Positions 17,257 through 25,784 are shown, numbered from the stretch's first letter. The stretch: 64,000 nucleotides of DNA from Luteimonas fraxinea (GCF_021233355.1 NZ_CP089507.1:558001-622000), one strand, 5' to 3'. The notes: generated from the sequence alone by a model not told the origin. Program-made: numbers and translations.

Positions 17257-18636
17257 ATGCAAAAGTTGTCCTCGCGTCGTCTGCGGCTCGCCGCCCTGTC
17301 CATCGCCCTGTGCGCCGCCGTCGGCGCCGTGGGTGCACAGGGCTTCGGCCAGCCGGCCATCGACTTCAAGGGCGCCGTGCGCGCCGGCAGCCCGGTGATC
17401 AAGGCCGGCGACACGGTCGAGCTCAACGGCACCGGCTTCCAGCCCGGCCAGTCGGTCACGCTGCTGCGCGGCGAAACAGTGCTCAACGCCCAGCCCTACA
17501 CCGCCGATGCCGAAGGCCGCTTCAAGGGCAATGTGCAGATCCCGGCCGACGCCGTGACCGGTCGTCACCCGGTCGTCGTGCGCGCCGCCAACCCGGATGC
17601 CGCCGTCGTGTTCGATCTGAAGATCTCGAAGGAACTGCCGCTGTCGGGCGCCGAAAGCTTCGACGTCGCCAGCAACAAGCTCGTGCAGGGCCTGTACCAG
17701 TCGGCCTACAGCGCGAAGAGCGATGCGCTGTTCGTGACCTCCGCCGTCGGCCGTCCGCCGGTCACCCAGTCCGAGCTGGTCAAGGTCGACCCGCAGACGC
17801 TTGAAATCGTCGCGCGCGCCACCCCGGCCAAGGTCGCCGGCCAGACCGACGAGCGCGTGTATGCGGTCTATGGCGTGGGCGTCGACGACGTCAACGGTCA
17901 CGTCTGGGTCACCAACACCCGTGACAACACGGTCGCCGTCTACAAGCAGTCCGACCTGTCGCTGGTCAAGCAGTTCGAAGCCGGCCTGGTGCCGCACGCG
18001 CGCGACATCATCGTCGACACCAAGGACGGTCGCGTCTACGCCTCGGCCGCATTCGAGCCGACGCTGGCCGTGTTCGATGCGAAGACGCTCGAGCCGCTCG
18101 CACCGGTCGAGATCCAGTCGTCGATCCGCGGCGAGAAGTTCGGCCCGATGAGCCTCGCCCTCGACGAAACCACCGGCCGCGTCTACACGGTCAGCATGAC
18201 CGGCGAAGCCGCGGTGATCGACGGCGCCAACGGCACGGTCGAGAAGGTGTTCGCGCTGCCCAACGCCAATGGCGCTTCGGGCGTGGCGTTCGACGCGGCG
18301 AACAAGCGTCTGTACGTCGCCTCGCAGGGCAGCGACAACGTGCTGATCGTCGATGCCGAAGCCGGCACCGTGCTGCATGACGTCTACGTCGGCGCGGGCG
18401 CGTTGAATGTCGCGTTCGACGCGCAGTCGGGCCTGGCCTTCGTGCCGAACCGAGGCGCCGGTACGGTCACCGCGATCAACGGCGAAGGCCAGGTCGTGGG
18501 CAACCTCGAAGGCGGCACGTTCCCGAACCACGTCGCCACCGACGGCCGCGGCCACGTGTTCTCGGTCAACAAGTCGCGCGGCGCGGAAGACCCGGCCGGC
18601 GACCACGTGCGCCGGATCACGCCGAAAGCCAACTGA
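17257..18636 (+). CDS. Exported YncE-like beta-propeller protein
   Basis: A 459-residue protein with a cleavable signal peptide (ending VGAQG), a roughly 100-residue N-terminal Ig-like segment (AGDTVELNGTGFQPGQSVTLL) and a YVTN/YncE-type seven-bladed propeller. The repeats follow the pattern V-D-x-x-x-G-x-V-Y-V, for example GHVWVTNTRDNTVAVYK, KRLYVASQGSDNVLIVD and GLAFVPNRGAGTVTAING. E. coli YncE is a periplasmic propeller under iron (Fur) control, which fits this setting. The ATG at 17257 has a strong CAGGAG six bases upstream; the open frame before it lies inside the methyltransferase gene. A strong terminator follows 24 bp after the stop, ending this transcription unit. Confidence 0.85.
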   Translation: MQKLSSRRLRLAALSIALCAAVGAVGAQGFGQPAIDFKGAVRAGSPVIKAGDTVELNGTGFQPGQSVTLLRGETVLNAQPYTADAEGRFKGNVQIPADAVTGRHPVVVRAANPDAAVVFDLKISKELPLSGAESFDVASNKLVQGLYQSAYSAKSDALFVTSAVGRPPVTQSELVKVDPQTLEIVARATPAKVAGQTDERVYAVYGVGVDDVNGHVWVTNTRDNTVAVYKQSDLSLVKQFEAGLVPHARDIIVDTKDGRVYASAAFEPTLAVFDAKTLEPLAPVEIQSSIRGEKFGPMSLALDETTGRVYTVSMTGEAAVIDGANGTVEKVFALPNANGASGVAFDAANKRLYVASQGSDNVLIVDAEAGTVLHDVYVGAGALNVAFDAQSGLAFVPNRGAGTVTAINGEGQVVGNLEGGTFPNHVATDGRGHVFSVNKSRGAEDPAGDHVRRITPKAN

Positions 18637-18660
18637 AAAACCCTCTAAAATGGGCACTCG

Positions 18661-18698
18661 CAGCGGCCGGACCCCGGTCCGGCCGCTGCTTTTTTTTT
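18661..18698 (+). terminator. Rho-independent terminator between yncE-like gene and hmuT
   Basis: A 13-bp GC-rich inverted repeat (CAGCGGCCGGACC and its complement) is followed by C and nine T residues. The T tract ends only 6 bp before the first possible ATG of the next gene. Confidence 0.88.
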
Positions 18699-18716
18699 GC
18701 CGCGATGGAATTGAAG

Positions 18717-19766
18717 ATGTTCGAACGCCGCCTCCGCGCCCCGCTGCTCCTCGTCCTCGCCTGCGCGCTCGCCGCATGCGCGCCGTCGTCCGCGCCGCCC
18801 GAGGCCGCATCGACGACCGATGCACGAGCCACGCCGGATGCGTTGTCGGAAGGCTGGCTGCGGATCGCCGGCACCGACATCCCGCGCGTCGCACGCTCGC
18901 AGCAGGACCTGCCGGTCACGGTGCGGTCCGACGATGACGTCGAAGTCACCATCACCGACACCGCCCGCACGATCGTCGGCAACGACGACATCGTGATGGT
19001 CATGGATTCACTGGGTCTGTCCGACCAGGTGTTCGCCGCGCCGACCAATGCCGTCACGGAGACCGGCCGCCAGGCGCAGCACCATTTCCTGTTCAACCGC
19101 ACCACCGGCGTCGAAGGCATCCTCAGCCTCGACGGCACCCTGTTCGTCGGCAACAGCCTGCGCCGCCACGGCAAGCTCGCGCAGCCGCTGCGCGATGCCG
19201 GCCAGACGCTGGTGATCGTCGACGAACTGCAGCCGATTCCGGAAAAGGTGCGCAAGCTCGCGACCGTGTTCGGCCACACCGACGAAGGCGAACAGCTCGC
19301 CACGCAGGTGCAGCAGCAGCTCGACGAAGCCGCGCGCATCGCAGCCACTCACACGCGCAAGCCGCGCGTGATCCACATTTCCGCCACCGGAGGTGGCGGC
19401 GCGCCGGCGGTGGCCGGTGCCGATACCGCAGCGGCGGGCATGATCCGTCTCGCCGGCGGCATCAACGTCGGCGACGAGGCCAAGGTCTCCAACTATTCGC
19501 AGCTCAGCAACGAAGGCATCGTCGCGGTCGAACCGGAGGTGATCCTGGTCAGCGAAGACGACCTGCGCGTGTTCGGCGGCGAAGCCGGTCTGTGGAAGGC
19601 GTATCCGACGCTGAAGCAGACGCCGGCAGGCCTCGCCAACCGCGTCTGGGTGATGCCCGACACGCAGCTCAAGGTCAGCAGCATCGGTGGCGGCACCGGC
19701 GCGGTCGCGCTGGCGCAGGCGCTGACCACGCTGGCCGCCGAACTCGACACCGCGCCCGGCGCATGA
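18717..19766 (+). CDS. hmuT: Haem/siderophore ABC transporter substrate-binding lipoprotein, HmuT-like
   Basis: A 349-residue periplasmic binding protein of the BtuF/HmuT type. It has a lipoprotein signal with lipobox LAAC (Cys21), the two-lobed TroA-like fold indicated by NDDIVMVMDSLGLSDQVF, and the glycine-rich segment before AADTAAAGMIRLAGG that is typical of HmuT haem binders. It delivers ligand to the permease encoded next (ATGA overlap). ATG 18717 is preferred over 18705 because GGAA lies six bases upstream and the shorter form has a cleaner n-region (MFERRLR). A terminator sits immediately upstream, so expression needs a promoter inside or upstream of that hairpin, or read-through. A siderophore rather than haem as ligand is possible given the neighbours. 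Confidence 0.8.
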   Translation: MFERRLRAPLLLVLACALAACAPSSAPPEAASTTDARATPDALSEGWLRIAGTDIPRVARSQQDLPVTVRSDDDVEVTITDTARTIVGNDDIVMVMDSLGLSDQVFAAPTNAVTETGRQAQHHFLFNRTTGVEGILSLDGTLFVGNSLRRHGKLAQPLRDAGQTLVIVDELQPIPEKVRKLATVFGHTDEGEQLATQVQQQLDEAARIAATHTRKPRVIHISATGGGGAPAVAGADTAAAGMIRLAGGINVGDEAKVSNYSQLSNEGIVAVEPEVILVSEDDLRVFGGEAGLWKAYPTLKQTPAGLANRVWVMPDTQLKVSSIGGGTGAVALAQALTTLAAELDTAPGA

Positions 19767-20815
19767 CCGGAGCTGCACGACGCACCGGCCTGGTCCGGCG
19801 ACCGCCTGGAGGGCTGCTGTTCGTCGGCATGCTGGCCCTGCTGGTGATCGTGATCGTGCTGTCATTCGGCATCGGCCCGCTGCGCATTCCGCCCGGCGAC
19901 GTGGTGCACGTGATCGCGCACAAGCTGGGCCTCGTCGATGCCGGCGCGCTCACGCAACGCGACATTTCGGTGGTCTGGAACCTGCGCGTGCCGCGTGCGC
20001 TGCTGGCGGTGATCGTCGGCGCGTCGCTGGCGATGGCCGGCGCGGGCCTGCAAGGACTGTTCGGCAATCCGCTGGCCGATCCCGGCATCGTCGGCGTGAC
20101 CCATGGCGCCGCGCTCGGCGCGGTGTCGGCGATCGTGCTCGGGCTGACCGCATTCGGCGCGTGGACGATCCCGGTCGCGGCCTTTCTCGGCGGCGCCGCG
20201 ACGACGACACTGATCTATGTCCTCGCGCGTCCGGATCGGGGCACGGGCACCGCAACGCTGCTGCTGGTTGGCATCGCAATCGCGGCGGCGTGTTCCGCGG
20301 CGATCGGGTTCTTCACCTACATCGCCGATGCCGACGAACTGCAGTCGCTGGTGTTCTGGCAGATGGGCTCGCTGGCGATGGCGAACTGGAACTCGATGCT
20401 GGCCGCGCTGCCGGCCTTCGCGCTCGGCGCGGTCGCACTGCGCGCGCTCGCGACGCCGCTCGATATGCTCGCGCTGGGCGAACGCCAGGCGCAGCACATC
20501 GGTCTGGACGTCAAACGCGCGCGGCTGATGCTGATCGCGGTCTGCGCGCTGCTGGTCGGCTCGGCGGTCGCGTTCGCCGGCGTGGTCGGATTCGTCGGCC
20601 TCGTCGTGCCGCATTTCGTGCGTCTGCTCGCAGGCCCGGGCCACCGCTGGCTGGTGCCGCTGTCGGCCGCCGCCGGTGGCCTGCTGATCGTCGTCGCCGA
20701 CACCGCCGCGCGCAGCCTCGATCCGCCGTCTGAGATTCCGCTCGGCCTGTTCTCGGCCGCGCTCGGCGCGCCGTTCTTCCTGTGGCTGGTGCTGCGCCGC
20801 AAGGGCGCGGCATGA
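19763..20815 (+). CDS. hmuU: FecCD-family ABC permease, HmuU-like
   Basis: A 350-residue inner-membrane permease of the FecCD/BtuC family with about ten hydrophobic helices. Conserved blocks are ISVVWNLRVPRALLAVIVG, the following GAGLQGLFGNPLADPGIVGV, the LAMANWNSM loop and GVVGFVGLVVPHFVRLLAG, which forms the coupling helices that touch the ATPase. A single permease gene implies a homodimer, as in HmuU or BtuC, whereas enterobactin importers of enterics use two (FepD/FepG). It overlaps hmuT and hmuV by ATGA at both ends, so the three are one translationally coupled unit. Confidence 0.9.
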   Translation: MTGAARRTGLVRRPPGGLLFVGMLALLVIVIVLSFGIGPLRIPPGDVVHVIAHKLGLVDAGALTQRDISVVWNLRVPRALLAVIVGASLAMAGAGLQGLFGNPLADPGIVGVTHGAALGAVSAIVLGLTAFGAWTIPVAAFLGGAATTTLIYVLARPDRGTGTATLLLVGIAIAAACSAAIGFFTYIADADELQSLVFWQMGSLAMANWNSMLAALPAFALGAVALRALATPLDMLALGERQAQHIGLDVKRARLMLIAVCALLVGSAVAFAGVVGFVGLVVPHFVRLLAGPGHRWLVPLSAAAGGLLIVVADTAARSLDPPSEIPLGLFSAALGAPFFLWLVLRRKGAA

Positions 20816-21606
20816 GTCACGACGCCGCGCACGACGTACTCGCGCTCGACGGCGTGACCGTGCGCATCGACGGCCGCGCGATTCTCGACGCGGTCGACCT
20901 GCGCTTCGCACGCGGCACGCTCACCGCACTGGTCGGGCCGAACGGCGCCGGCAAATCGACCCTGCTCGCGGTCGCGAGCGGCGATCTCGTGCCGGCCGCC
21001 GGTCGCGTGCGGTTGTCGGGCGCCGAACTGCGCGACTGGAAAGCCCGACCGCTCGCCCGCGAGCGCAGCGTGCTGCCGCAGGACCACGCAGTGCGCTTCG
21101 GCTTCAGCGTGCGCGAAGTCGTGGCGATGGGACGCCTGCCGCATGCGCCGGATCCCGAAACCGACGCGCGCATTGTCGACGCCGCCCTGGTATCGGCCGA
21201 CGTCATGCATTTCGAAGGCCGCGACGTACAGACGCTGTCCGGCGGCGAGGCCTCGCGCACCGCGTTCGCACGCGTGCTGGCGCAGACGACTCCGGTCGTG
21301 TTCCTCGACGAACCCACCGCTGCGCTCGACCTGCAGCACCAGGAAGGCGTGCTGCGCATCGCCCGCGGCCTCGCCGACGACGGCGCCTGCGTGATCGTCG
21401 TCCTGCACGACCTCAATCTCGCCGCCGGCTACGCCGACCGCATCGCGATGCTGCATCAGGGCCGTATCGCCGCCGACGGCAGCCCGCGCGAAGTGCTGAC
21501 CCAGGCGACGATCGAACGCGTCTACGCGCAGCCGGTCCTCGTGCTCGAACACCCGACCCGCGGCGTGCCGCTGGTGGTCAGCGACGATCCGCGTCCGTCG
21601 CGCTGA
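20812..21606 (+). CDS. hmuV: ABC transporter ATPase, HmuV-like
   Basis: A 264-residue nucleotide-binding subunit. Walker A GPNGAGKST is at residues 42-50, the Q-loop lies in SVLPQDH, the signature is LSGGEASR, Walker B is VVFLDEP followed by TAALDLQHQ as D-loop, and the switch histidine is in VVLHDLNLA. The signature and the HMFEGRD-like spacing agree with HmuV-type haem importers. The usual HmuV signature continues LSGGEQQRV; here EASR replaces EQQR, a mild deviation. It is last in the hmuTUV unit. No haem-degrading hmuS or haem receptor is present in this window. Confidence 0.9.
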   Translation: MSHDAAHDVLALDGVTVRIDGRAILDAVDLRFARGTLTALVGPNGAGKSTLLAVASGDLVPAAGRVRLSGAELRDWKARPLARERSVLPQDHAVRFGFSVREVVAMGRLPHAPDPETDARIVDAALVSADVMHFEGRDVQTLSGGEASRTAFARVLAQTTPVVFLDEPTAALDLQHQEGVLRIARGLADDGACVIVVLHDLNLAAGYADRIAMLHQGRIAADGSPREVLTQATIERVYAQPVLVLEHPTRGVPLVVSDDPRPSR

Positions 21607-21704
21607 TTCAAGTTCGGCGCGGACCCGCCTGTTCGCCCGGTTTTCGACACACGCCGACTCGAGAACGCGCCAGTCGTCAGCGAAACCGGTCGCCCGCGAA
21701 GTTC

Positions 21705-21742
21705 GAGCCCCTCTCCCTCTGGGAGAGGGGTTGGGGTGAGGG
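21705..21742 (+). repeat. Single copy of the 38-bp palindromic repeat
   Basis: GAGCCCCTCTCCCT is followed by a short loop and GGGAGAGGGGTTGGGG, then TGAGGG. It is identical except for one base to the right arm of the repeat pair inside entA. Here it is in an ordinary extragenic position about 100 bp after hmuV. The rest of 21607-21847 shows nothing further. Confidence 0.85.
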
Positions 21743-21847
21743 CGCACTTCTTCGCGCCGCACCAGAACCCGCTCCACTTGGCGCCGCGAAGCCACCAGCG
21801 CATCATCGAACTACCGCCGCCAATCGCGCATAAGCCGGAGACCCGCG

Positions 21848-22267
21848 ATGCCCACTCCCGCCGGTTCCACCATCATCCCCTGCCTGCGCTACGACGACGC
21901 GCTGCGCATGATCGACTGGCTGCGCGACGCCTTCGGCTTCCAGGCCCAGGCCGTGTACGCCGACGGCGACACCGTCCACCACGCACAGCTGGTGTTCGGC
22001 AGCGGCATGCTGATGCTCGGCTCGACACAGCGCGGCAGCGAATGGGGCGATCTGATCACCCAGCCCCGCGACATTGGTGGCCGTACCACCCAGAGTCCCT
22101 GCGTCGTCGTCACCGACCCGGACGCGCACTACGCACGCGCGAAGGCCGCGGGCGCGGAGATCGTGCAGGACATCGCCGACCAGCCCTACGGTGGCCGCGG
22201 CTATTCCTGCCGCGATCCGGAAGGCCACCTGTGGTGGTTCGGCAGCTACGACCCGTGGGCCAAGTGA
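21848..22267 (+). CDS. VOC family protein, glyoxalase-like
   Basis: A 139-residue VOC protein of the PhnB/YdeP-glyoxalase-like type: STIIPCLRYDDALRMIDWL at the start, AQLVFGSGMLMLGS in the middle, and GGRGYSCRDPEGHLWWFGSYDPW at the end, where the Glu of DPEGH is a usual metal ligand. GGAG lies seven bases before the ATG. It stands alone between the repeat and the convergent purK gene. Substrate unknown; related proteins include aminoglycoside- or bleomycin-resistance-like and SnoaL-adjacent VOC proteins, so resistance should not be assumed. Confidence 0.83.
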   Translation: MPTPAGSTIIPCLRYDDALRMIDWLRDAFGFQAQAVYADGDTVHHAQLVFGSGMLMLGSTQRGSEWGDLITQPRDIGGRTTQSPCVVVTDPDAHYARAKAAGAEIVQDIADQPYGGRGYSCRDPEGHLWWFGSYDPWAK

Positions 22268-22282
22268 GCGTCTGATCTGCCG

Positions 22283-22302
22283 GGAGCGCGCTCGCGCGCT
22301 CC
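22283..22302. terminator. Short hairpin between convergent genes
   Basis: GGAGCGCGC-TC-GCGCGCTCC forms a nine-base-pair inverted repeat in the 45-bp gap between the VOC gene and convergent purK. It has no T tract, so a terminator role in either direction is only possible. Confidence 0.3.
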
Positions 22303-22312
22303 GATGCAGCAA

Positions 22313-23464
22313 TCAGCCTTCGCGCAGACGCGCGACGACCGGCGCGACCTGCGCCTGCCGGCCCAGCGCTACGCCGACATCCGCCAGCCGCTGTGCCAGC
22401 GCCTCGGCCTCGTCGGCGCGCAGCGTCGCGTGGCCGACCTTGCGACCGTCGCGCGCCTGCTTGCCGTAGTCGTGCCAGTGCCCGCCGGCCGCCGACAGCA
22501 CCGGCGCGGCATCAGGCATCTCGCCGATCCAGTTGAGCATGCTGACCACGCCGCGCACGGCGGTATCGCCGAGCGGCAGGCCGAGCACCGCACGCAGATG
22601 GTTCTGGAACTGCGAGGTCTCACTGCCTTCGATCGTCCAGTGTCCGGAGTTGTGCACGCGCGGCGCGAGTTCGTTGGCGAGCAGTTCGCCATCGCGGCAG
22701 AACAGTTCGAGTGCGAACACGCCGACATAGCCGAGACGTTCGGCGATCGCGCGCGCATGCGACAGGGCCGTCGTGTGCAGCGACGCATCGACACGCGCGG
22801 GCGCCAGGCTCGCCGACAGCACGCCGTCGACGTGCCAGTTCTCGGTCAGCGGCCAGGCGCGGAACTCGCCATCGCGACCGCGCACGGCGACCACGCTGAG
22901 TTCGCGCTGGAACGCGACGAAGCCTTCGAGAATCAACCCGACCGTTTCGGCCTGCGCACCGAGCGCATCCCACGCAGCATCAACGTCCGCCGGCGACTTG
23001 ATCCGGAACTGGCCCTTGCCGTCGTAGCCCAGCCGCCGCGTCTTGAGGATACAAGGCGTACCGATACGCGCGACCGCGTCGTCGAGCTGCGCGCGTGTCG
23101 CGACATCGGCGAAATCCGGCACCGGAATGTCGAGTTCGCGGAACAGTGTCTTCTCCGCGAGCCGGTCCTGGGTCAGCGCCAGCGCGCCGGGATTGGGAAA
23201 CACCGGCACGCGCTCGGCGAGCCAGTGCGCGCTCTCGGCCGGCACGTTCTCGAAATCGAAAGTCGCGACGTCCACCTTGCCGGCGAATTCGGCCAACGCC
23301 GCTTTATCGCGATAGTCGCCGACCAGCAGCGGCGCGAACTGGCCCGCGCAGGCGTCATCGGCGGTGTCCATCACCAGGAACCGCAGCCCCAGCGACGCGC
23401 CCGACAGTGCCAGCATGCGCGCGAGCTGGCCACCGCCGAGGATGCCGACCGTCGTCGCGCTCAT
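22313..23464 (-). CDS. purK: N5-carboxyaminoimidazole ribonucleotide synthase
   Basis: A 383-residue ATP-grasp enzyme that carboxylates AIR with bicarbonate and ATP to N5-CAIR in de novo purine synthesis. The N-terminal pre-ATP-grasp fold has [15 protein letters not shown]; the ATP-grasp region has [14 protein letters not shown] and [12 protein letters not shown]; the product-binding end has [16 protein letters not shown]. Length is normal for PurK. Its ATG overlaps the purE stop (ATGA), the usual purEK arrangement in which PurE isomerises the PurK product. Confidence 0.97.
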   Translation of the reverse strand: MSATTVGILGGGQLARMLALSGASLGLRFLVMDTADDACAGQFAPLLVGDYRDKAALAEFAGKVDVATFDFENVPAESAHWLAERVPVFPNPGALALTQDRLAEKTLFRELDIPVPDFADVATRAQLDDAVARIGTPCILKTRRLGYDGKGQFRIKSPADVDAAWDALGAQAETVGLILEGFVAFQRELSVVAVRGRDGEFRAWPLTENWHVDGVLSASLAPARVDASLHTTALSHARAIAERLGYVGVFALELFCRDGELLANELAPRVHNSGHWTIEGSETSQFQNHLRAVLGLPLGDTAVRGVVSMLNWIGEMPDAAPVLSAAGGHWHDYGKQARDGRKVGHATLRADEAEALAQRLADVGVALGRQAQVAPVVARLREG

Positions 23465-23964
23465 CGACGCGGGTCGTCGTTGCCGGCGACGTCGTCGGTC
23501 TGACGCTGGCGGAACTCGGCGAGTGCAGCCGCGACCGAGGGGTCGTCGAACGCCAGCATCGCCGCGGCGAACAGCGCCGCATTGGCGGCGCCGGCATTGC
23601 CGATCGCGAACGTCGCCACCGGAATGCCGGCCGGCATCTGCACGATCGACAGCAGCGAATCCATGCCGTTGAGCGCCTTCGACTGCACCGGCACGCCGAG
23701 CACGGGCACTGCGGTCTTGGAGGCGAGCATGCCCGGCAGGTGGGCGGCGCCACCGGCGCCGGCGATGATCGCGCGCAGGCCGCGCGACTGCGCGCTGGAT
23801 GCGTATTCGAACAACACGTCGGGCGTGCGATGCGCGGACACGACACGGACTTCGTGCGGAACACCCAGCTGCTCGAGCTTCTGCGCGGCGTGCTGCATCG
23901 TGTCCCAGTCGGATCGCGATCCCATCACGATGCCGACCTTCGGCGGTACGGAACTGGCGGTCAT
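23461..23964 (-). CDS. purE: N5-carboxyaminoimidazole ribonucleotide mutase
   Basis: A 167-residue class I PurE that moves the carboxyl group of N5-CAIR to give CAIR. Diagnostic motifs are [14 protein letters not shown] at the N-terminus, VVSAHRTPD with the active-site His, [12 protein letters not shown], and [20 protein letters not shown]. The octameric family has about 160-170 residues. The ATG at 23964 was selected because similarity begins just after it; the frame reaches further upstream without conserved sequence. It is the first gene of the purE-purK pair. Confidence 0.97.
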   Translation of the reverse strand: MTASSVPPKVGIVMGSRSDWDTMQHAAQKLEQLGVPHEVRVVSAHRTPDVLFEYASSAQSRGLRAIIAGAGGAAHLPGMLASKTAVPVLGVPVQSKALNGMDSLLSIVQMPAGIPVATFAIGNAGAANAALFAAAMLAFDDPSVAAALAEFRQRQTDDVAGNDDPRR

Positions 23965-24087
23965 TGGGGGGTCCCCGGCCACAAAGACGCATTTTATCCG
24001 CCCCGGCGTCATCGTGCTTGCATGCCGGCCGCGCATCGCCGAATGCTACCCTTCCGGTCCGCTCCCGTTGCCCGCACAAGACCGCCC

Positions 24088-24357
24088 ATGGACCGCAAGC
24101 TGCTCGATATTCTCGTCTGTCCCGCCAGCCGCCAGCCGCTCGCGCTGCTCGATGCAGCGGGCCTCGACGCGCTCAATGCGGCGATTGCCGCGGGCTCGGC
24201 GCGACGCGAAGACGGCGCCGCGCAGGCCGGCCCTGTGCGCGAGGCGCTGATCACCCACGATCGCAAGCGCGTCTACCGCGTCGACGACGGCATTCCGGTG
24301 CTGCTGGTCGAGGAAGCCATCGGCACCGCACAGATCCCCGACTTCCCGAAGGCATGA
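24088..24357 (+). CDS. Trm112-like (YcaR/UPF0434) protein, extended and cysteine-poor
   Basis: An 89-residue relative of the Trm112/YcaR family: the start MDRKLLDILVCPASRQPL and the end YRVDDGIPVLLVEEA are diagnostic. Most bacterial members have about 60 residues and the first zinc pair as CPxC; here the pair is CPAS, so only one Cys remains and zinc binding is unlikely. Residues 25-60 are an extra helical, Ala-rich insertion. The family acts as a partner or activator of methyltransferases in eukaryotes and archaea; its bacterial role is not firm. It overlaps nadC by ATGA, indicating co-translation. Confidence 0.85.
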   Translation: MDRKLLDILVCPASRQPLALLDAAGLDALNAAIAAGSARREDGAAQAGPVREALITHDRKRVYRVDDGIPVLLVEEAIGTAQIPDFPKA

Positions 24358-25226
24358 GCGGAACCGACCGCCTCGAGATTCCGCACGCGGCGGTCGCGGC
24401 CAACGTTGCGGCCGCACTCGCAGAAGACATCGGCAGCGGCGACGTCACCGCGGCGCTGCTGCCCGATCACGACGACGTCGCCTACCTGCTGTGCAAGGAA
24501 GACGCTGTGGTTTGCGGACGACCCTGGTTCGACGCCTGCCATCGCGCGCTCGATCCCGATATGCGCATCGACTGGCGCGTGGCCGAGGGCGACCACGTCA
24601 CCGCCGGCACCGTGCTCGCGACCCTGGCCGGACATGCCCGCACCCTGGTCAGCGCGGAACGCACCTCGCTCAATTTCATGCAGACGCTGAGCGCGACGGC
24701 AACCGCCACCGCGCGCCACGTTGCCGCGGTAGCCGGCACCGGCACGCGCATCCTCGATACCCGCAAGACCCTGCCCGGGCTGCGGCTGGCGCAGAAGTAC
24801 GCGGTGCGCGTCGGCGGTGGCCACAACCATCGCATCGGTCTCTACGACACGGTGATGCTCAAGGAGAACCATGTCCGCGCGGCCGGCGGCATCGCCGCGG
24901 CGGTCGAGGCGGCGCGGGCGCAATGGCCCGGACTGCCACTTGTGATCGAAGTGGAAACGCTGGACGAACTGCGCGCCGCACTCGATGCCGGCTGCACGCG
25001 CGTGCTGATCGACGACTTCGATGCAGAGACGCGCCGCGAAGCCGTGCGCATCGCCCGCGGGGCGCCGTACGACGGACGCATTCCGCTGGAAGTCTCGGGC
25101 AGCGTCGACCTCGATGGCCTGCGCGCGATCGCCGAGGACGGCGTGGACTGCGTGTCGATTGGCGGTCTGACCAAGCATGTCCGCGCGATCGATCTGTCGT
25201 TGAAACTCGGCCCGCCGCCGCGCTGA
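24354..25226 (+). CDS. nadC: Nicotinate-nucleotide pyrophosphorylase (quinolinate phosphoribosyltransferase)
   Basis: A 290-residue enzyme converting quinolinate and PRPP into nicotinate mononucleotide in de novo NAD synthesis. Conserved blocks are EDIGSGDVTAALLP at the N-terminus, SAERTSLNFMQTLSATAT, ILDTRKTLPGLRLAQKYAV and LKENHVRAAGG, and the barrel end ISIGGLTKH-like SIGGLTKHVRAIDLSLKL. These contain the quinolinate- and PRPP-binding Arg and Lys residues. The ATG overlaps the stop of the Trm112-like gene. No nadA or nadB is in the window. Confidence 0.96.
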   Translation: MSGTDRLEIPHAAVAANVAAALAEDIGSGDVTAALLPDHDDVAYLLCKEDAVVCGRPWFDACHRALDPDMRIDWRVAEGDHVTAGTVLATLAGHARTLVSAERTSLNFMQTLSATATATARHVAAVAGTGTRILDTRKTLPGLRLAQKYAVRVGGGHNHRIGLYDTVMLKENHVRAAGGIAAAVEAARAQWPGLPLVIEVETLDELRAALDAGCTRVLIDDFDAETRREAVRIARGAPYDGRIPLEVSGSVDLDGLRAIAEDGVDCVSIGGLTKHVRAIDLSLKLGPPPR

Positions 25227-25267
25227 TCGCGCCGCGCGTCGCAACCCGCTCTAACGATTTCGCTTTA

Positions 25268-25283
25268 CTGACGCACTCACGTC
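25268..25283 (+). repeat. Isolated copy of a 16-bp repeat unit upstream of the DUF3301 gene
   Basis: CTGACGCACTCACGTC, the same unit that is tandemly repeated on the other side of the DUF3301 gene (25785-25832), followed by degenerate sequence ACTGACATTCTTACG. Confidence 0.6.
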
Positions 25284-25402
25284 ACTGACATTCTTACGCG
25301 CAAGCGAAACGTCGACCCTCAAGGCGCGCGGATCGCAAGCCGCAACACGCCATCCCCACATCCACACTTGTATCCGGCATCCGCCGCCGCCACAGTTCGC
25401 GC

Positions 25403-25744
25403 ATGCCCGACTTTCCGACGATGATCTTCGTGATGCTGGCCGCGTTCGCCGCATTCCTGTGGTGGAGCGGTGCGCGTGCGGCCGCAGAACGCGCCGGTCA
25501 GCTCGGGCGCGATGCCTGCGAACGCGCAGGCGTGCAGTGGCTGGACCAGGCCGTACACGCGCACTCGATGCGCCTGCGCCGTGGCGACGACGGACGTCTG
25601 CGCGTCGAACGCAGCTTCCGTTTCGAGTATTCGGAGGATGGCGTGCAGCGCCACATCGGGCATCTGGTGCTGCGCGGCGAACAGCTGATCGCCTTCAGCG
25701 GCCCGACCCGCCCGCAGGCCGTGCCGATCCACTGGACCAACTGA
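25403..25744 (+). CDS. DUF3301 domain single-span membrane protein
   Basis: A 113-residue protein with one N-terminal transmembrane helix (FPTMIFVMLAAFAAFLWW) and a cytoplasmic or periplasmic domain of about 85 residues. The sequence DACERAGVQWLDQAVHAHSMRLRR, read in two halves, and FRFEYSEDGVQRHIGHLVL are the DUF3301 hallmarks. The family is common in gamma-proteobacteria and lacks an assigned function. It is monocistronic; both flanks carry copies of a 16-bp repeat. There is no strong Shine-Dalgarno sequence before the ATG. Confidence 0.85.
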   Translation: MPDFPTMIFVMLAAFAAFLWWSGARAAAERAGQLGRDACERAGVQWLDQAVHAHSMRLRRGDDGRLRVERSFRFEYSEDGVQRHIGHLVLRGEQLIAFSGPTRPQAVPIHWTN

Positions 25745-25784
25745 GATCGAAAGGCGCTCGTCATCGCCCTCGCGCTTTGACGTG

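Noticed and set aside
17194-18894. 566-residue minus-strand open frame opposite the YncE-like gene
   Set aside because: Covers a signal-peptide-bearing propeller gene and a terminator; low-complexity Arg/Gly/Val-rich translation.
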